Positions 47,488 to 56,778 are shown, counted from the stretch's first letter. The stretch: 64,000 nucleotides of DNA from Vibrio bathopelagicus (GCF_014879975.1 NZ_CP062500.1:1426001-1490000); one strand, 5' to 3'. Numbers and translations: made by a program. Notes: generated by a model from the sequence alone, not told the origin.

Positions 47488-47513
47488 AAGGCCTCTCGTT
47501 TACGAGGCCTTTT
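47488..47513. terminator. array terminator T8
   Basis: AAGGCCTCTCGT-TT-ACGAGGCCTT then TT, preceded by ACGATACAACT. It resembles T7 in having CTCGTTTACGAGG. No recognisable hydrolase tail precedes it. Confidence 0.85.
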
Positions 47514-47610
47514 AGGTTTTTCGGAACGTTCTAACTCTGAATTGGGGCGATTTCTTTCAGTGCAATTCATGCTCCAGCGAGCTTTAAACCCAAACAGCTG
47601 CGCCCCACAT

Positions 47611-48072
47611 TTACCTCACTGGCAGCTTAGTTTTTGTTTTTACCTGACCGAAGGCGAAGCTAGATTCAATAGAAGCAATATTGGGCAGGCGGGTTAATTG
47701 TTTACGGATAAACTGCTCGTAGCTTTTGAGCGATTCACTGACCACATGCAGCAAATAGTCGTGATTGCCTGTCATCAAAAAGCACTCTAATACTTCATCA
47801 ATCACTTCAATGTGCTGCTCAAAGTCTCGCATGTTTTCTTCTGTTGGCTTTTCGAGCTTCACCAACACAAACACATTAACCGGCAGTCCACACGCCTCTT
47901 GGTCTACACTGGCGTGATAGCCACGAATAATCCCTTGCTTCTCTAATGCTCGAACTCGGCGTAAACAAGGAGAGGGCGATAGTGCCACGCGATCAGCCAA
48001 CTCTTGATTAGTAAGCCGAGCGTTGCTTTGCAGTTCAGCCAGTATTCTTTTATCGATCTCATCCATTGGCAT
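47611..48072 (-). CDS. Lrp/AsnC family transcriptional regulator
   Basis: A 153-residue protein with an AsnC-type helix-turn-helix (DEIDKRILAELQSNARL, then NQELADRVALSPSPCLRRV, about 4-41) and a RAM ligand-binding domain (about 65-145, with CFLMTGNHDYLLHV). It is divergent from the PLP-enzyme gene; amino-acid-responsive control of it is likely. A diverged copy of its last 25 codons lies at 43901. Confidence 0.9.
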   Translation of the reverse strand: MPMDEIDKRILAELQSNARLTNQELADRVALSPSPCLRRVRALEKQGIIRGYHASVDQEACGLPVNVFVLVKLEKPTEENMRDFEQHIEVIDEVLECFLMTGNHDYLLHVVSESLKSYEQFIRKQLTRLPNIASIESSFAFGQVKTKTKLPVR

Positions 48073-48208
48073 ATTCCATCAATATTTAATTCCATTTGGC
48101 AATATTATTGCTCAAAGTGTATGTCTTACTTCGCAAATAGCAATTTTTAACATCTGCGCAAAACTAAAATTAAAGGAGGAACAACAAGCATGGAATGACT
48201 TAGGAATT

Positions 48209-50020
48209 ATGAATACTTCAACTCAACTTAGCCCGCTGCGTAAAACCACCAAGCACGAACAAGCAGAAGCTCTTGCCATTGAGCAGGCAAAACACTTTGG
48301 TATCGACCCAAATAGTGATTACGGCGTCACGCTGATTGAACTGGCGACGACCCTGTACAAAGCTAATACCAAGACACACGATCTTTGGGCATTGACGGTT
48401 GATGGCTTATCAGATCTCGACAAGAGTGACCGGATCGCTTGGTTTAACGCTAAACGTTTTTTGTCATTCCAGATCGCTAAGATCCTCGATAACCTGCAAA
48501 ACCCAATGCGCGCCACTTACCAATCTATTGCTACCAATAATGGCAATTTTGCTTCAAAAGGTGCGTATCCTATCTTCGATAATGTTGCTGCTATCTTCTC
48601 GGCAAGCCCAGTGATTACGCGCACCGCGACCTATTTGTTTGCGTGTACTGAATGGATTGAAGACGCGTTCAACGGTAAAGAGCCGCTACACGATATCTAT
48701 TCTCGACTTCTCAACCCAACATCGATTTCACTGGCGAACCACATGGTTGACATTGAGGCGGGCTCCAGAGCTAACGAGTACCTCGCATGGAACTTTAACT
48801 CCGGTATGGCGGCTATTGATGGGTTGTTGAGTCATTTGCTCGGGCATGAAGACATTGTCTTGGCCTCACGCAATATCTACGGCGGTTCTTATCAGCTGTT
48901 GGAAGATTGGTTTGGCAAGCCTTCGAATCTAAATGTTGCGGTAGAGTGGGTCGATGGTTACTCAGGAGATGAGTTTGCGGCTCGCCTTGATGAGGTTGCT
49001 GAAAAATACGCAGATCGCCTCGCCGCGGGTAAGAAGATCTATGTCTACCTAGAGTCACCGTGTAACCCGCACGGGTACGTGTTAGATGTAGCCAACATCA
49101 GTAAAGCTGGTCACCTTCGAGGTTGGGACGTAATTGTCGACTCAACAGTGGGTACACCATTGTTGCACCCAGTACTAAAACGCGATGATGTGATGGAAAG
49201 ACCAGATTATGTCATTCACTCCTACACCAAAGAACTAGCGGGTTCAGGTACCACAACCGCTGGGGTAGTCATCGGACGCAACGAGACCATGTTTGTTCCA
49301 AAAGGAGAAGAGGTCACCTGTACCAAACCCAACGGCGATGAGGTCACTATTCCATGGAACGAAACGCTGTTTTGGAATGTGTATTACATCAAAGGCGCAT
49401 TCTTAGATGCAGACAAAGCGTTCGAAGTGCTCAATGGTATGAAAACGTATGAGATGCGCGTGGTGCAGAAAACCATTAATACTCTGACTCTGGCGAAGAT
49501 TTTTGATGCTCACCCTGACATCAACGTATCGTGTCCTGCTTTGCCAGATAGCGATAACTATGAACATTGTCAGAACAACATGTATTTGGGATTGCCAGCG
49601 GCATTATTTACTATCGATATGGAAGGTAACGGCGATCGTGCGCCAATCAATCGTGATGGGTTCAAACAGTTCTTCGATATGCTTGAGCCAGCAATCGGCA
49701 TGCAAGTGAGCCTGGGGCAAACTAATACGGTGGCGCTGTGTCCGGCACTGACAACGCATTCAGAACTAAGCGATGAGGCACTCAATGAAGCAGGGATCAA
49801 ACCGACCACAATGCGTATCTCTATTGGCTTGGAAGATCCGCGAATGTTCATCGCTCATATTATCGAGGCGGCCAAATTGTCGATTGACCGTAAACACGCC
49901 GATTTCTCATCGAGCTTCCCTAGTGGTGACAGTATCGATCAAATCTATATGCAAACCTATATGGATGTACACCAGAGGTTTGTGAAGAGCTTGCCGAAGT
50001 TCAGTCAGCTTACTCAATAA
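48209..50020 (+). CDS. Cys/Met-metabolism PLP-dependent enzyme (long form)
   Basis: A 604-residue protein starting at MNTSTQ behind TAGGAA; upstream starts lie in the divergent regulator's start. Residues about 185-600 hold the gamma-family PLP fold, with SGMAAIDGLLSHLL, DSTVGTPLL and HSYTKELAGSGTT; Lys341 is the predicted PLP lysine. It belongs to the Cys/Met metabolism (PF01053-type) enzymes (cystathionine gamma-synthase or methionine gamma-lyase group), but it is about 200 residues longer, with an extra N-terminal helical domain. The divergent Lrp-type regulator suggests amino-acid control. The reaction cannot be named. Confidence 0.8.
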   Translation: MNTSTQLSPLRKTTKHEQAEALAIEQAKHFGIDPNSDYGVTLIELATTLYKANTKTHDLWALTVDGLSDLDKSDRIAWFNAKRFLSFQIAKILDNLQNPMRATYQSIATNNGNFASKGAYPIFDNVAAIFSASPVITRTATYLFACTEWIEDAFNGKEPLHDIYSRLLNPTSISLANHMVDIEAGSRANEYLAWNFNSGMAAIDGLLSHLLGHEDIVLASRNIYGGSYQLLEDWFGKPSNLNVAVEWVDGYSGDEFAARLDEVAEKYADRLAAGKKIYVYLESPCNPHGYVLDVANISKAGHLRGWDVIVDSTVGTPLLHPVLKRDDVMERPDYVIHSYTKELAGSGTTTAGVVIGRNETMFVPKGEEVTCTKPNGDEVTIPWNETLFWNVYYIKGAFLDADKAFEVLNGMKTYEMRVVQKTINTLTLAKIFDAHPDINVSCPALPDSDNYEHCQNNMYLGLPAALFTIDMEGNGDRAPINRDGFKQFFDMLEPAIGMQVSLGQTNTVALCPALTTHSELSDEALNEAGIKPTTMRISIGLEDPRMFIAHIIEAAKLSIDRKHADFSSSFPSGDSIDQIYMQTYMDVHQRFVKSLPKFSQLTQ

Positions 50021-50031
50021 CTTTCGTCAAT

Positions 50032-50123
50032 AAGCCAAGTCAGTGACGTAGGGAGCTGTAATCGTTAGAGAATAGCTGCACCGCTAGATAGAAAACTAAG
50101 GCCTCGCATGTGCGAGGCCTTTT
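50032..50123 (+). pseudogene. hydrolase 3'-tail remnant 7 with terminator T9
   Basis: AAGCCAAGTCAGTGACGTAGGG matches the last codons and stop region of the parent (AAGTCAGTGAAGTAGGG). The 3' flank follows (GCTGTAATCGTTAGAG, CTAGATAGAAAACT), then AAGGCCTCGC-ATGT-GCGAGGCCTTTT at 50098-50123. This is the last array unit I can see. Confidence 0.78.
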
Positions 50124-50214
50124 GGGTTTCGGAGAGTGGCAATAAATCTGTTTCGAATAAACTTTTGAAGACTACGGTTATCGAATTTTGAATCCTCGTT
50201 TATCCATTTACTTA

Positions 50215-50457
50215 CTATTTCGGCTGGTGGCCAGTCTTCTTGGCAAGCTCTTGCATAGCCTCAGCAAAGGTTGTTGTTCCGCCTTTCGCTTTAACCTGTA
50301 CCACTTTATATCCTAGATCTTCCAGTGCTTGGCGCTCTGCTAAAACCGCTTTATCGTCCTGTTGACTACCTTGTACAGGATGATGAATGTAGCACCCTTC
50401 TAGTTGACCATCTTCGATCAGTTGGTGGTGTTTCAGTGCATTGATATCAAAATTCAT
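50215..50457 (-). CDS. small hypothetical protein
   Basis: An 80-residue cytoplasmic protein (MNFDINALKHHQLIEDGQLEG, then LAERQALEDLGYKVVQVKAKGG). No signal, no membrane helix and no recognised family. The compact helix-strand pattern and the good spacing from its neighbours support a real gene. It has no clear partner. Confidence 0.6.
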   Translation of the reverse strand: MNFDINALKHHQLIEDGQLEGCYIHHPVQGSQQDDKAVLAERQALEDLGYKVVQVKAKGGTTTFAEAMQELAKKTGHQPK

Positions 50458-50601
50458 AGTCAGTCTTTTCGTTTTAAATGGAGAGTCTCTGTGGCAAAGG
50501 CCTCAGGTATCTATAATTTTATTGTTTGTACCATACGGCATTTTAACGACAAGAATCTAGTGTAAATACAGTAATTCAATTGCAGTAAGCCGGCCTCTAT
50601 A

Positions 50602-51582
50602 CTAAAGCCTCATGGAATTACGACGGCATTGGTTTGGAGTCATCCCGAATCTTTTGCGGAAAATTTTACACAGGTAGCTGGTGTCCTTTACACCGATCTC
50701 ATCCGCCAGTTGTATCAAGCTATGATTAGAATGGATTAATCGCCACTGCACGTGCTGTAGACGTAATTCTTGCCAATACTGATGCACAGATACATCAAAC
50801 TGTTGTTGAAAAAGGCGGTCTAGTTGTCGGCGGCTGAGGCCAATAAACGTTCCTATCTGATCTACCGTGGTACCTAGTGCTAAATGTTCCTGCATTAATG
50901 AGATTGCGCGGTCGACGTGTCGATTTTGGTAATTGCCATGCTGTGAGGATTTTAAACGGTGGTGATTACTGCGGCTCTCATCAACAAGCATATCGGCTAA
51001 CCCTTTTTCAGCTTTGATTTGACCGACATGGTTTTGCAAAATAGCGACGAGAAGATCGATAGTCGCGCTACCCCCCGTGCAACTGATGAGTTTTTTGTCG
51101 AAGTGATAAAGCTGCTCATCACGCACAACCACTTTGGGATAAGTCGCTTTAAATTCATGATGATGCCTCCAGTGAACCACGACCTGATGTTGGTTTAACA
51201 ACCCTAGCTCTGCAAGTGTAAAACAAGCGTTATCGATGCTAATAATGTTGATAGCAGTCGATACCACCTTTCTAAAAAAAGTTCGATAAAGATCGGCCTG
51301 TTGTTGTGACTCCAGAGCACTTCGACTGCCAAATAAGACAACGTAATTAACGTCCTTCAATTCGATAGTATCAGGGGTAAGGTCAACCATAATGGGGATG
51401 TTACTGCTAGAAGTGACCAACCCTTGAGTGTGGGACATTATCTGCCAAGAGCAATAGCGTTGCTGGCTGAGATCTGCGTCATCTGCCGAAAAGCGCAGTT
51501 TGTCTAGAAACGCGCCGAAGGGGAACATGTTGAAATTATTCAAGGGTATTAATAAAAACCGGACGCCTTTGGATTGGCTCAT
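50602..51582 (-). CDS. GlxA-type AraC family transcriptional regulator
   Basis: A 326-residue protein. The N-terminal half is a DJ-1/PfpI-like domain (about 1-195), typical of GlxA regulators, and the C-terminal half has an AraC double helix-turn-helix (about 230-320, with GTFIGLSRRQLDRLFQQQF and GVKDTSYLCKIFRKRFG). It is divergent from the LysE-type exporter and probably controls it. The ligand is unknown. Confidence 0.87.
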   Translation of the reverse strand: MSQSKGVRFLLIPLNNFNMFPFGAFLDKLRFSADDADLSQQRYCSWQIMSHTQGLVTSSSNIPIMVDLTPDTIELKDVNYVVLFGSRSALESQQQADLYRTFFRKVVSTAINIISIDNACFTLAELGLLNQHQVVVHWRHHHEFKATYPKVVVRDEQLYHFDKKLISCTGGSATIDLLVAILQNHVGQIKAEKGLADMLVDESRSNHHRLKSSQHGNYQNRHVDRAISLMQEHLALGTTVDQIGTFIGLSRRQLDRLFQQQFDVSVHQYWQELRLQHVQWRLIHSNHSLIQLADEIGVKDTSYLCKIFRKRFGMTPNQCRRNSMRL

Positions 51583-51696
51583 AGGAATGGCTCTTGATGT
51601 CTAGATAGTAATATTTTACGTCCATATATTACCGTTATCAATTCGATTTTCGAAGGATACTAGCGACAGGTTAAGTTGTCTTTTTATAGGTTAGTT

Positions 51697-52317
51697 ATGA
51701 CGTTTGAAGTGTGGTGCGTGTTTATTTTGTCTGCTTTGGGTCTTGCATGTATCCCTGGTCCCAACTCTTTATTGGCACTCAGCCATGGTGCTCAATTTGG
51801 TTATAAGAAAACAATGTGGACGATCTATGGCGGGATTTGTGGTTTCTTCTTATTGATCACGATTGCCATGTTTGGGCTTGGAACAATATTAGAGGCTGAG
51901 CCGAAGCTGATGATTGTTCTGCAATGGCTAGGCGCTTTGTATCTCGGATACCTAGGTCTGACGTTGTTTTCTGCTCCCTCTGTTAGCGTTGAAGGTACAA
52001 CTGAAAAGGTCACATTGTTACCACGCGAGTTGTTCAAACAAGGGTACTTTGCTGCGCTGTCTAACCCGAAAGTCTTACTATTTTTTACCGCGTTCTTGGC
52101 TCAATTTATTAACCCTGATAAAGCCTTTCTACCTCAGTTTGTTGTCATCACCTTGAGCTTTCTTTGTATTGAGTTTGCTGTCGAGTTCGCGGTGGCTAGA
52201 GTTGCAGACAAGGTCAAAGTGTTGTTATTAACGAATGGTCGTATGTTTAATCGATGCTGCGGCGCTCTTTTCTTACTGCTAGGCATAATGGCATTAGTGA
52301 AAAGTCTCCCTCAATAA
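51697..52317 (+). CDS. LysE/RhtB family amino-acid exporter
   Basis: A 206-residue protein from MTFEVWC, with about six membrane helices and the family motif GPNSLLALSHGAQFG (about 17-31), then YLGYLGLTLFS. LysE/RhtB proteins export amino acids or related compounds. It is divergent from the GlxA-type regulator, which may control it. ATAGGTTAG lies before the ATG; the upstream ATG at 51676 adds seven residues without support. Confidence 0.88.
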   Translation: MTFEVWCVFILSALGLACIPGPNSLLALSHGAQFGYKKTMWTIYGGICGFFLLITIAMFGLGTILEAEPKLMIVLQWLGALYLGYLGLTLFSAPSVSVEGTTEKVTLLPRELFKQGYFAALSNPKVLLFFTAFLAQFINPDKAFLPQFVVITLSFLCIEFAVEFAVARVADKVKVLLLTNGRMFNRCCGALFLLLGIMALVKSLPQ

Positions 52318-52440
52318 GAAGACTTGTCGAATTATTTCTCGCCGTGAGTTACGCAGAGCATCATAGTCCCCAAATGAGGTAGGTTTACGAGGTGCCACCC
52401 ACTTGTGGGGATGGGGCGATAGCCCTGTGTATTTAGCTTT

Positions 52441-54507
52441 CTAGCTCTCTAACTTTCTAGCTTTTTCATTTTCAAGATTGTGCCGAGCTAAATCATGCAT
52501 TTGCTTTATTGTCATCAGCGCCAACCAGATGATCTCTTCTACTGATTGCTGACCAGTTGTCGAAGTTGGGTGCCCAGTATCGGTTTTGTTACTCAGTGTT
52601 GGCAGTTCATGGACGCGGTTATCACGGATGGTGTTGATCAACGCATCCATAGCATTATGAATGACGTTTTCGATTTGTTGGGTACCTTGGTATTGGGTAC
52701 CTTTTCTCACAAGCGGAATGAGTAAGCAGAGGTAATGGCTTAGCAAACGATAGTGGCTCAACATATCTTCGTAGTAGTGAGGATCAGCGCGAGTGTGCCT
52801 TGGTTCTTGCTGCATCTCGTTATAGATGAGTTCAAGGTCGCTTTCTGCGGTTAGCATGGCGGCACGTTGCTTGGTTAGTTCAATATGGTCATGTTGTTCT
52901 GCATCGACTTGAAGTTGTTCATAGCAATACACGAACAAGCTTTTTGAACTGCTCAAGGCTTTTAACGCTTGATTGTGGATCTCTTTACCTCGCCATTGAG
53001 GCCATAGCAAACCATAGCCCAGTAGGACAATCGCACCTCCGATGACGTTATCGATCAAACGTGGCGCTGCAAAATCGAGCCCTTGATGTGCCATGGTTTG
53101 GTAGACCAAAATCAATAGTGCGGTAATACAACCAATGGCCAGTGAGTAGTGGCGCATAATATTAAGCATAGCGACGGGTAAAAGAATGGCGATCAGCACA
53201 ATCATGGTGGTGGCCGATACACCTATTTGGATTAAAGATGTCGCGAATAATACGCCGGCAGCAGTGCCTAAGCAGCGCTTCCAAGTCTTACTGCGTGTTG
53301 CTAAAAAGCTTGGCTGAATCACCATCAGCATTGAGATAAGCACCCAGTCAGGGCGAATTAATTCATAGTATTCTGCGATGCCTGCGCCAAGGGAAAACAT
53401 TAAACCGACACGGGTAACGTGCCGCCAAATAGGGTTGTCTCGTTTTGGCAGACGAAAAGACAATTCGAACGGTTGCACTTCAAAAGATCGTTCATATGCG
53501 GGTTCATTCAGCTCGATACGACGTGAGATGTGTTTTACGGCGAATGCCCAATAACGGAAGCGAGGTTGATCTTCCAGCTTCACCGCTTCAATCAAATCAT
53601 CGGCTTCTTGTTCTAACGAACTTAAATGCTGTATGTCTTCATGGGTGTTGTGCAGAAGTTGCTTGGCTTTATGTTTTAATCTTTGTTGGCAATGCTGGCT
53701 CCAAACTAACAACAAGTCACGTTTGTGCTTATTTGATTGAAATTGGTTTAACAGATCTGGATTGTTGGTATGGCTGCTCATTACCACTTCAAACGTATCG
53801 ATAGCGAGGAATAGTGCTTCTCGAAGCTTACTAGCATCGTCATGTTTAGAGCGGAATGATTCAGACTGAAGAGCCTGTTGGAACAACTCGATAAGTTGGT
53901 ACTTTATACGTCTTTTTAACGCTTCATTCTCACCCCCTAACAAGAACTCTTGGCGATATTGAATGTAGTCCGCCAATGCCTCGTAAATTGCTGCTAAGCA
54001 CACACGTAACGCATAGTGCTTCCACAGGGCAAACCATAGCCAACTAAACAGTGCGAAAGTAAGAGGCCCAAGTATCAGCATAGGGTACAAGCTGAGCGCT
54101 GTGTTGGAGTTATGAAGTGATAAGGTGACAACAGCAATCAATAGGCTAGACATGCCGAGTCGTCCCCAAAATGGACCATTGACTGCTGCACTAGCAAGTA
54201 GGGCACCCAATAGACCAAAGGTTACCCATAAAGGCAGCCCGCTAATAAGTAGTAGGTAACTGACAGCTTGAGTAGATCCCCAAGCGGTGGCGGTAATAGC
54301 AAAACGCGTCCAACGTTTTGGGCCCGCAGAATCAAGGCCACTAATTAGAGCGGCTGGCATTGTCATCAGAGCAGTCATTGCGACAGCGATTTGATCAAAC
54401 AATACTCCTAAACCGAGAAACAGCACAATGGCGCTGGTGGCACGAAGCCCAAGGTTGACCGAAGGTGAGTACCAGATTTTACGTAGAATGGCAGGGGAAA
54501 ACGTCAT
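52441..54507 (-). CDS. FUSC/YccS-like membrane protein
   Basis: A 688-residue protein. Two blocks of about five to six membrane helices (about 15-165 and 365-480) are separated and followed by large cytoplasmic helical domains, the layout of the FUSC (fusaric acid resistance-like)/YccS family. Family members are linked to export of aromatic compounds or are of unknown role. It starts behind AGAGGT. Single gene. Confidence 0.82.
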   Translation of the reverse strand: MTFSPAILRKIWYSPSVNLGLRATSAIVLFLGLGVLFDQIAVAMTALMTMPAALISGLDSAGPKRWTRFAITATAWGSTQAVSYLLLISGLPLWVTFGLLGALLASAAVNGPFWGRLGMSSLLIAVVTLSLHNSNTALSLYPMLILGPLTFALFSWLWFALWKHYALRVCLAAIYEALADYIQYRQEFLLGGENEALKRRIKYQLIELFQQALQSESFRSKHDDASKLREALFLAIDTFEVVMSSHTNNPDLLNQFQSNKHKRDLLLVWSQHCQQRLKHKAKQLLHNTHEDIQHLSSLEQEADDLIEAVKLEDQPRFRYWAFAVKHISRRIELNEPAYERSFEVQPFELSFRLPKRDNPIWRHVTRVGLMFSLGAGIAEYYELIRPDWVLISMLMVIQPSFLATRSKTWKRCLGTAAGVLFATSLIQIGVSATTMIVLIAILLPVAMLNIMRHYSLAIGCITALLILVYQTMAHQGLDFAAPRLIDNVIGGAIVLLGYGLLWPQWRGKEIHNQALKALSSSKSLFVYCYEQLQVDAEQHDHIELTKQRAAMLTAESDLELIYNEMQQEPRHTRADPHYYEDMLSHYRLLSHYLCLLIPLVRKGTQYQGTQQIENVIHNAMDALINTIRDNRVHELPTLSNKTDTGHPTSTTGQQSVEEIIWLALMTIKQMHDLARHNLENEKARKLES

Positions 54508-54646
54508 AAAACCTCTTTGCGTGCTGTGTCTTACTCAGTGTAACGCCAAACTTCGCTGCTGTGCTGGTTTCAATCACAAGTTGATAAATTGAGAGTATAG
54601 AAACCTTTCCTTGAAGGGGGCATGGAGCTGGGCTCACGCCATAAAG

Positions 54647-54674
54647 AAAAACCTGCCATGTTCGGCAGGTTTTG
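54647..54674. terminator. intrinsic terminator
   Basis: AAAACCTGCC and GGCAGGTTTT form a perfect stem around ATGTTC. It follows the phosphoesterase gene on the minus strand and carries T-runs both ways. Confidence 0.88.
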
Positions 54675-54696
54675 TTGTTGGGATACCAGTTCAGTT

Positions 54697-55422
54697 CTAA
54701 AGGTAGATAGCTTGGTATTCGATAGAGTTCGAAGAGAGCGAGATCTTACTTAATCCAATCTTTTCACTACGATTATATTCGTCGATAGTGTGGTCAAATC
54801 CATAGGCTGTAGAAGGCGCCATATATTGGGTTATTCCTTGTTGTGTCACAGTTATTCCATCATGGCCGTGACCGCAAATAACGTCGCGCACGCGATATTT
54901 GCGAAGAACCTTCATTACATTGGTATCGTTTTCCAAACGGATGGCTTTCATCCACTCAGAGCCGACTGGAATGATAGGATGGTGGACGACAACGATTGGA
55001 GCATGTGCTTTTCTGAGCCGCTGTTTCAGCTGAGCCATGCCACTATTATCGATACGCCCTGAGCCGAGCGGATGCTGGCTATCAAGTGGCTTGAAGCTCG
55101 AGTCGAGAAACACAAACTCTCGCTCACAGATGGTGGCTTTGTTAGTGACGAAAATCGTCGATCCTTTTAGCTCTTTGCGCATCAAGGAATAGTCATCATG
55201 GTTGCCCGCAATCGCGTGAACAGACTTATCGCTAATGTGTTGTCTAATGAACGCCTCTAATCGAATGTAGTCGCCCGATTTTGGGTTACAACAAATATCA
55301 CCCGTTAGGAAAATGGTTTTGCATTCTGTGTCTGTGTTGACGTATTCCAGTGCTCTACGCAGGTTCTCAAAGCTGGATTTATCGGAAAGGTGACAATCAC
55401 TGATTTGGTATACGGTAGTCAT
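54697..55422 (-). CDS. CpdA-like calcineurin-type metallophosphoesterase
   Basis: A 241-residue cytoplasmic enzyme. All five metal-ligand motifs are present: ISDCHL (7-12), LTGDI (39-43), AGNHDD (71-76), VVHHP (149-153) and CGHGHDG (about 183-189). Size and motif order fit the CpdA group (3',5'-cAMP phosphodiesterase) but other substrates are possible. It is followed by a terminator. Confidence 0.82.
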   Translation of the reverse strand: MTTVYQISDCHLSDKSSFENLRRALEYVNTDTECKTIFLTGDICCNPKSGDYIRLEAFIRQHISDKSVHAIAGNHDDYSLMRKELKGSTIFVTNKATICEREFVFLDSSFKPLDSQHPLGSGRIDNSGMAQLKQRLRKAHAPIVVVHHPIIPVGSEWMKAIRLENDTNVMKVLRKYRVRDVICGHGHDGITVTQQGITQYMAPSTAYGFDHTIDEYNRSEKIGLSKISLSSNSIEYQAIYL

Positions 55423-55462
55423 TGGTGTTGTCCGGTTATGCTATACCTAAATAAAGGTGATA

Positions 55463-55495
55463 GAAAAATGCCTGCCAAATTGGCAGGCATTTTTA
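55463..55495. terminator. bidirectional intrinsic terminator
   Basis: AAAAATGCCTGCCAA and TTGGCAGGCATTTTT form a perfect stem immediately after the YcxB-like gene on the minus strand. Confidence 0.92.
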
Positions 55496-55500
55496 TGTGA

Positions 55501-55995
55501 TTAGTCTGTTTTTGATGCTTCGTGCTGTTCAATCATGAATGCAATGGCTTCATCGCTTAAGCAAGATTTACTCACATATTGACGCTGTTTGCCAATATGA
55601 AGGATAAAGCCGAGATCGGTCTGTTCAAGTTGGTCGATGTCACTCCAAGCGATAGTATTGATGGCTTTGCGGTTTTTGTAACTCACACCATCAGTATCGC
55701 CCGTAAAGACCACTTTGCTACCAGCGCCTGAGCTGATCTTTTGTCGCCATAACCACCAGGTTCGTTTGCAATACACGCTGAATGCTTCAATCACACTCAA
55801 AACAATAAAGAACCAGCCAACGTAACCGTTCGGTAATAGTTCAAACTCTAATAGAACCACACCAAAAACAAGAAACAGTATTCCTTTCAAATAGGCTTTT
55901 GGAAATTGAGTCGGAAGGCTTGTTTGATCATAACACTCTGCGAAAAACGTCTTGTCGAGGGTGTATTCTGTGGTGAAACCGGATTCTTTAGACAT
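55501..55995 (-). CDS. YcxB-like membrane protein
   Basis: A 164-residue protein with two adjacent hydrophobic helices (about 34-53 and 58-75) and a C-terminal beta domain (GVSYKNRKAINTIAWSDIDQLEQTDLGF), the order of the YcxB-like domain family. Function unknown. Single gene with its own terminator. Confidence 0.8.
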   Translation of the reverse strand: MSKESGFTTEYTLDKTFFAECYDQTSLPTQFPKAYLKGILFLVFGVVLLEFELLPNGYVGWFFIVLSVIEAFSVYCKRTWWLWRQKISSGAGSKVVFTGDTDGVSYKNRKAINTIAWSDIDQLEQTDLGFILHIGKQRQYVSKSCLSDEAIAFMIEQHEASKTD

Positions 55996-56206
55996 GTGTG
56001 GCTACTTTAAGGTTTTGTGTTAATGGGCTTTCTTTGCATGGGTATTCTATGCTGCGACCTCGCAACTCGAGCATTGTATCGCTTCTCGGTATTTTTCTTT
56101 AGAGGTTTTGAGGCTCTTTTGTAAATCAATAATACTGACATGGAGTATTCACGCTATTAGTCATGCCATCGCGTGAATACGGCTACGAGTGTTTATGTCG
56201 CTGAAA

Positions 56207-56238
56207 TAAAAATGCCCCGCAAGTGCGAGGCATTTTTT
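56207..56238. terminator. intrinsic terminator of the HbpS-like gene
   Basis: AAAAATGCCCCGC and GCGAGGCATTTTTT form the stem around AAGT. It looks superficially like the array terminators but lacks their flanks. Confidence 0.88.
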
Positions 56239-56280
56239 GAGGCAAGGGTATAACCAAATTGGGCTAGTAAATGAGTTTGC

Positions 56281-56778
56281 TTAGAAGAACTTCTTAATCG
56301 CTTTTTCAGCACATGCAACATCTAAATGACCACCCGGAGCGCCGCCTACACCAATCGCACCAATCATTGCATTGTTCAATTGTACTGGAACACCGCCAGC
56401 CAAGAACAGCAAGTTATCATCCATATTTTGTAGTGGTTGCATGATTGGCTTATCAGCGATGAGCTTCATCAGGTTACCTGACGGCTGCTTCATGCTAGCT
56501 ACTGTAAAAGCTTTTTTGCGTGAGCTATCAAGCGTGTGGATGCCTGCGCCATCAGAACGTAGTTGAGCAATTACATTGCCTGACAAATCAACAACAGTCG
56601 CAGAAACCTTGTAGCCATCGGCTTCACATTGGTTAACGGCTTCATGGGCAAGCTTGAATGCCGCTTCTGATGATATTTGAGTGAAAGAGACCGATTGTGT
56701 TTCTGCCGCCATTGCATTGTGAGAAAGGCTAAGGAAGCCAAGAGTTGCCGCTAGTACAGTGAGTTTTGTCGTTTTCAT
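56281..56778 (-). CDS. GlcG/HbpS family heme-binding-like secreted protein
   Basis: A 165-residue protein with a signal peptide (ending NAMA-AE, about residue 24). The mature chain matches the GlcG/HbpS fold: SATVVDLSGNVIAQLRSDGAG, then SRKKAFTVASM, then FLAGGVPVQLNNAMIGAIGVGGAPGG near the end. Streptomyces HbpS binds heme and works with the SenS-SenR two-component system; here a response regulator and kinase lie divergently 230 nt away. Heme binding is inferred. Confidence 0.83.
   Translation of the reverse strand: MKTTKLTVLAATLGFLSLSHNAMAAETQSVSFTQISSEAAFKLAHEAVNQCEADGYKVSATVVDLSGNVIAQLRSDGAGIHTLDSSRKKAFTVASMKQPSGNLMKLIADKPIMQPLQNMDDNLLFLAGGVPVQLNNAMIGAIGVGGAPGGHLDVACAEKAIKKFF

Noticed and set aside
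30344..50123. Integron cassette array
   Set aside because: The repeated units are hydrolase 3' codons plus a terminator, not attC sites; no RYYYAAC/GTTRRRY pairs and no integrase gene were seen.
56207..56238. Another unit of the terminator array
   Set aside because: The hairpin shares GCGAGGC but lacks the GATAGAAAAACT flank and any hydrolase tail.
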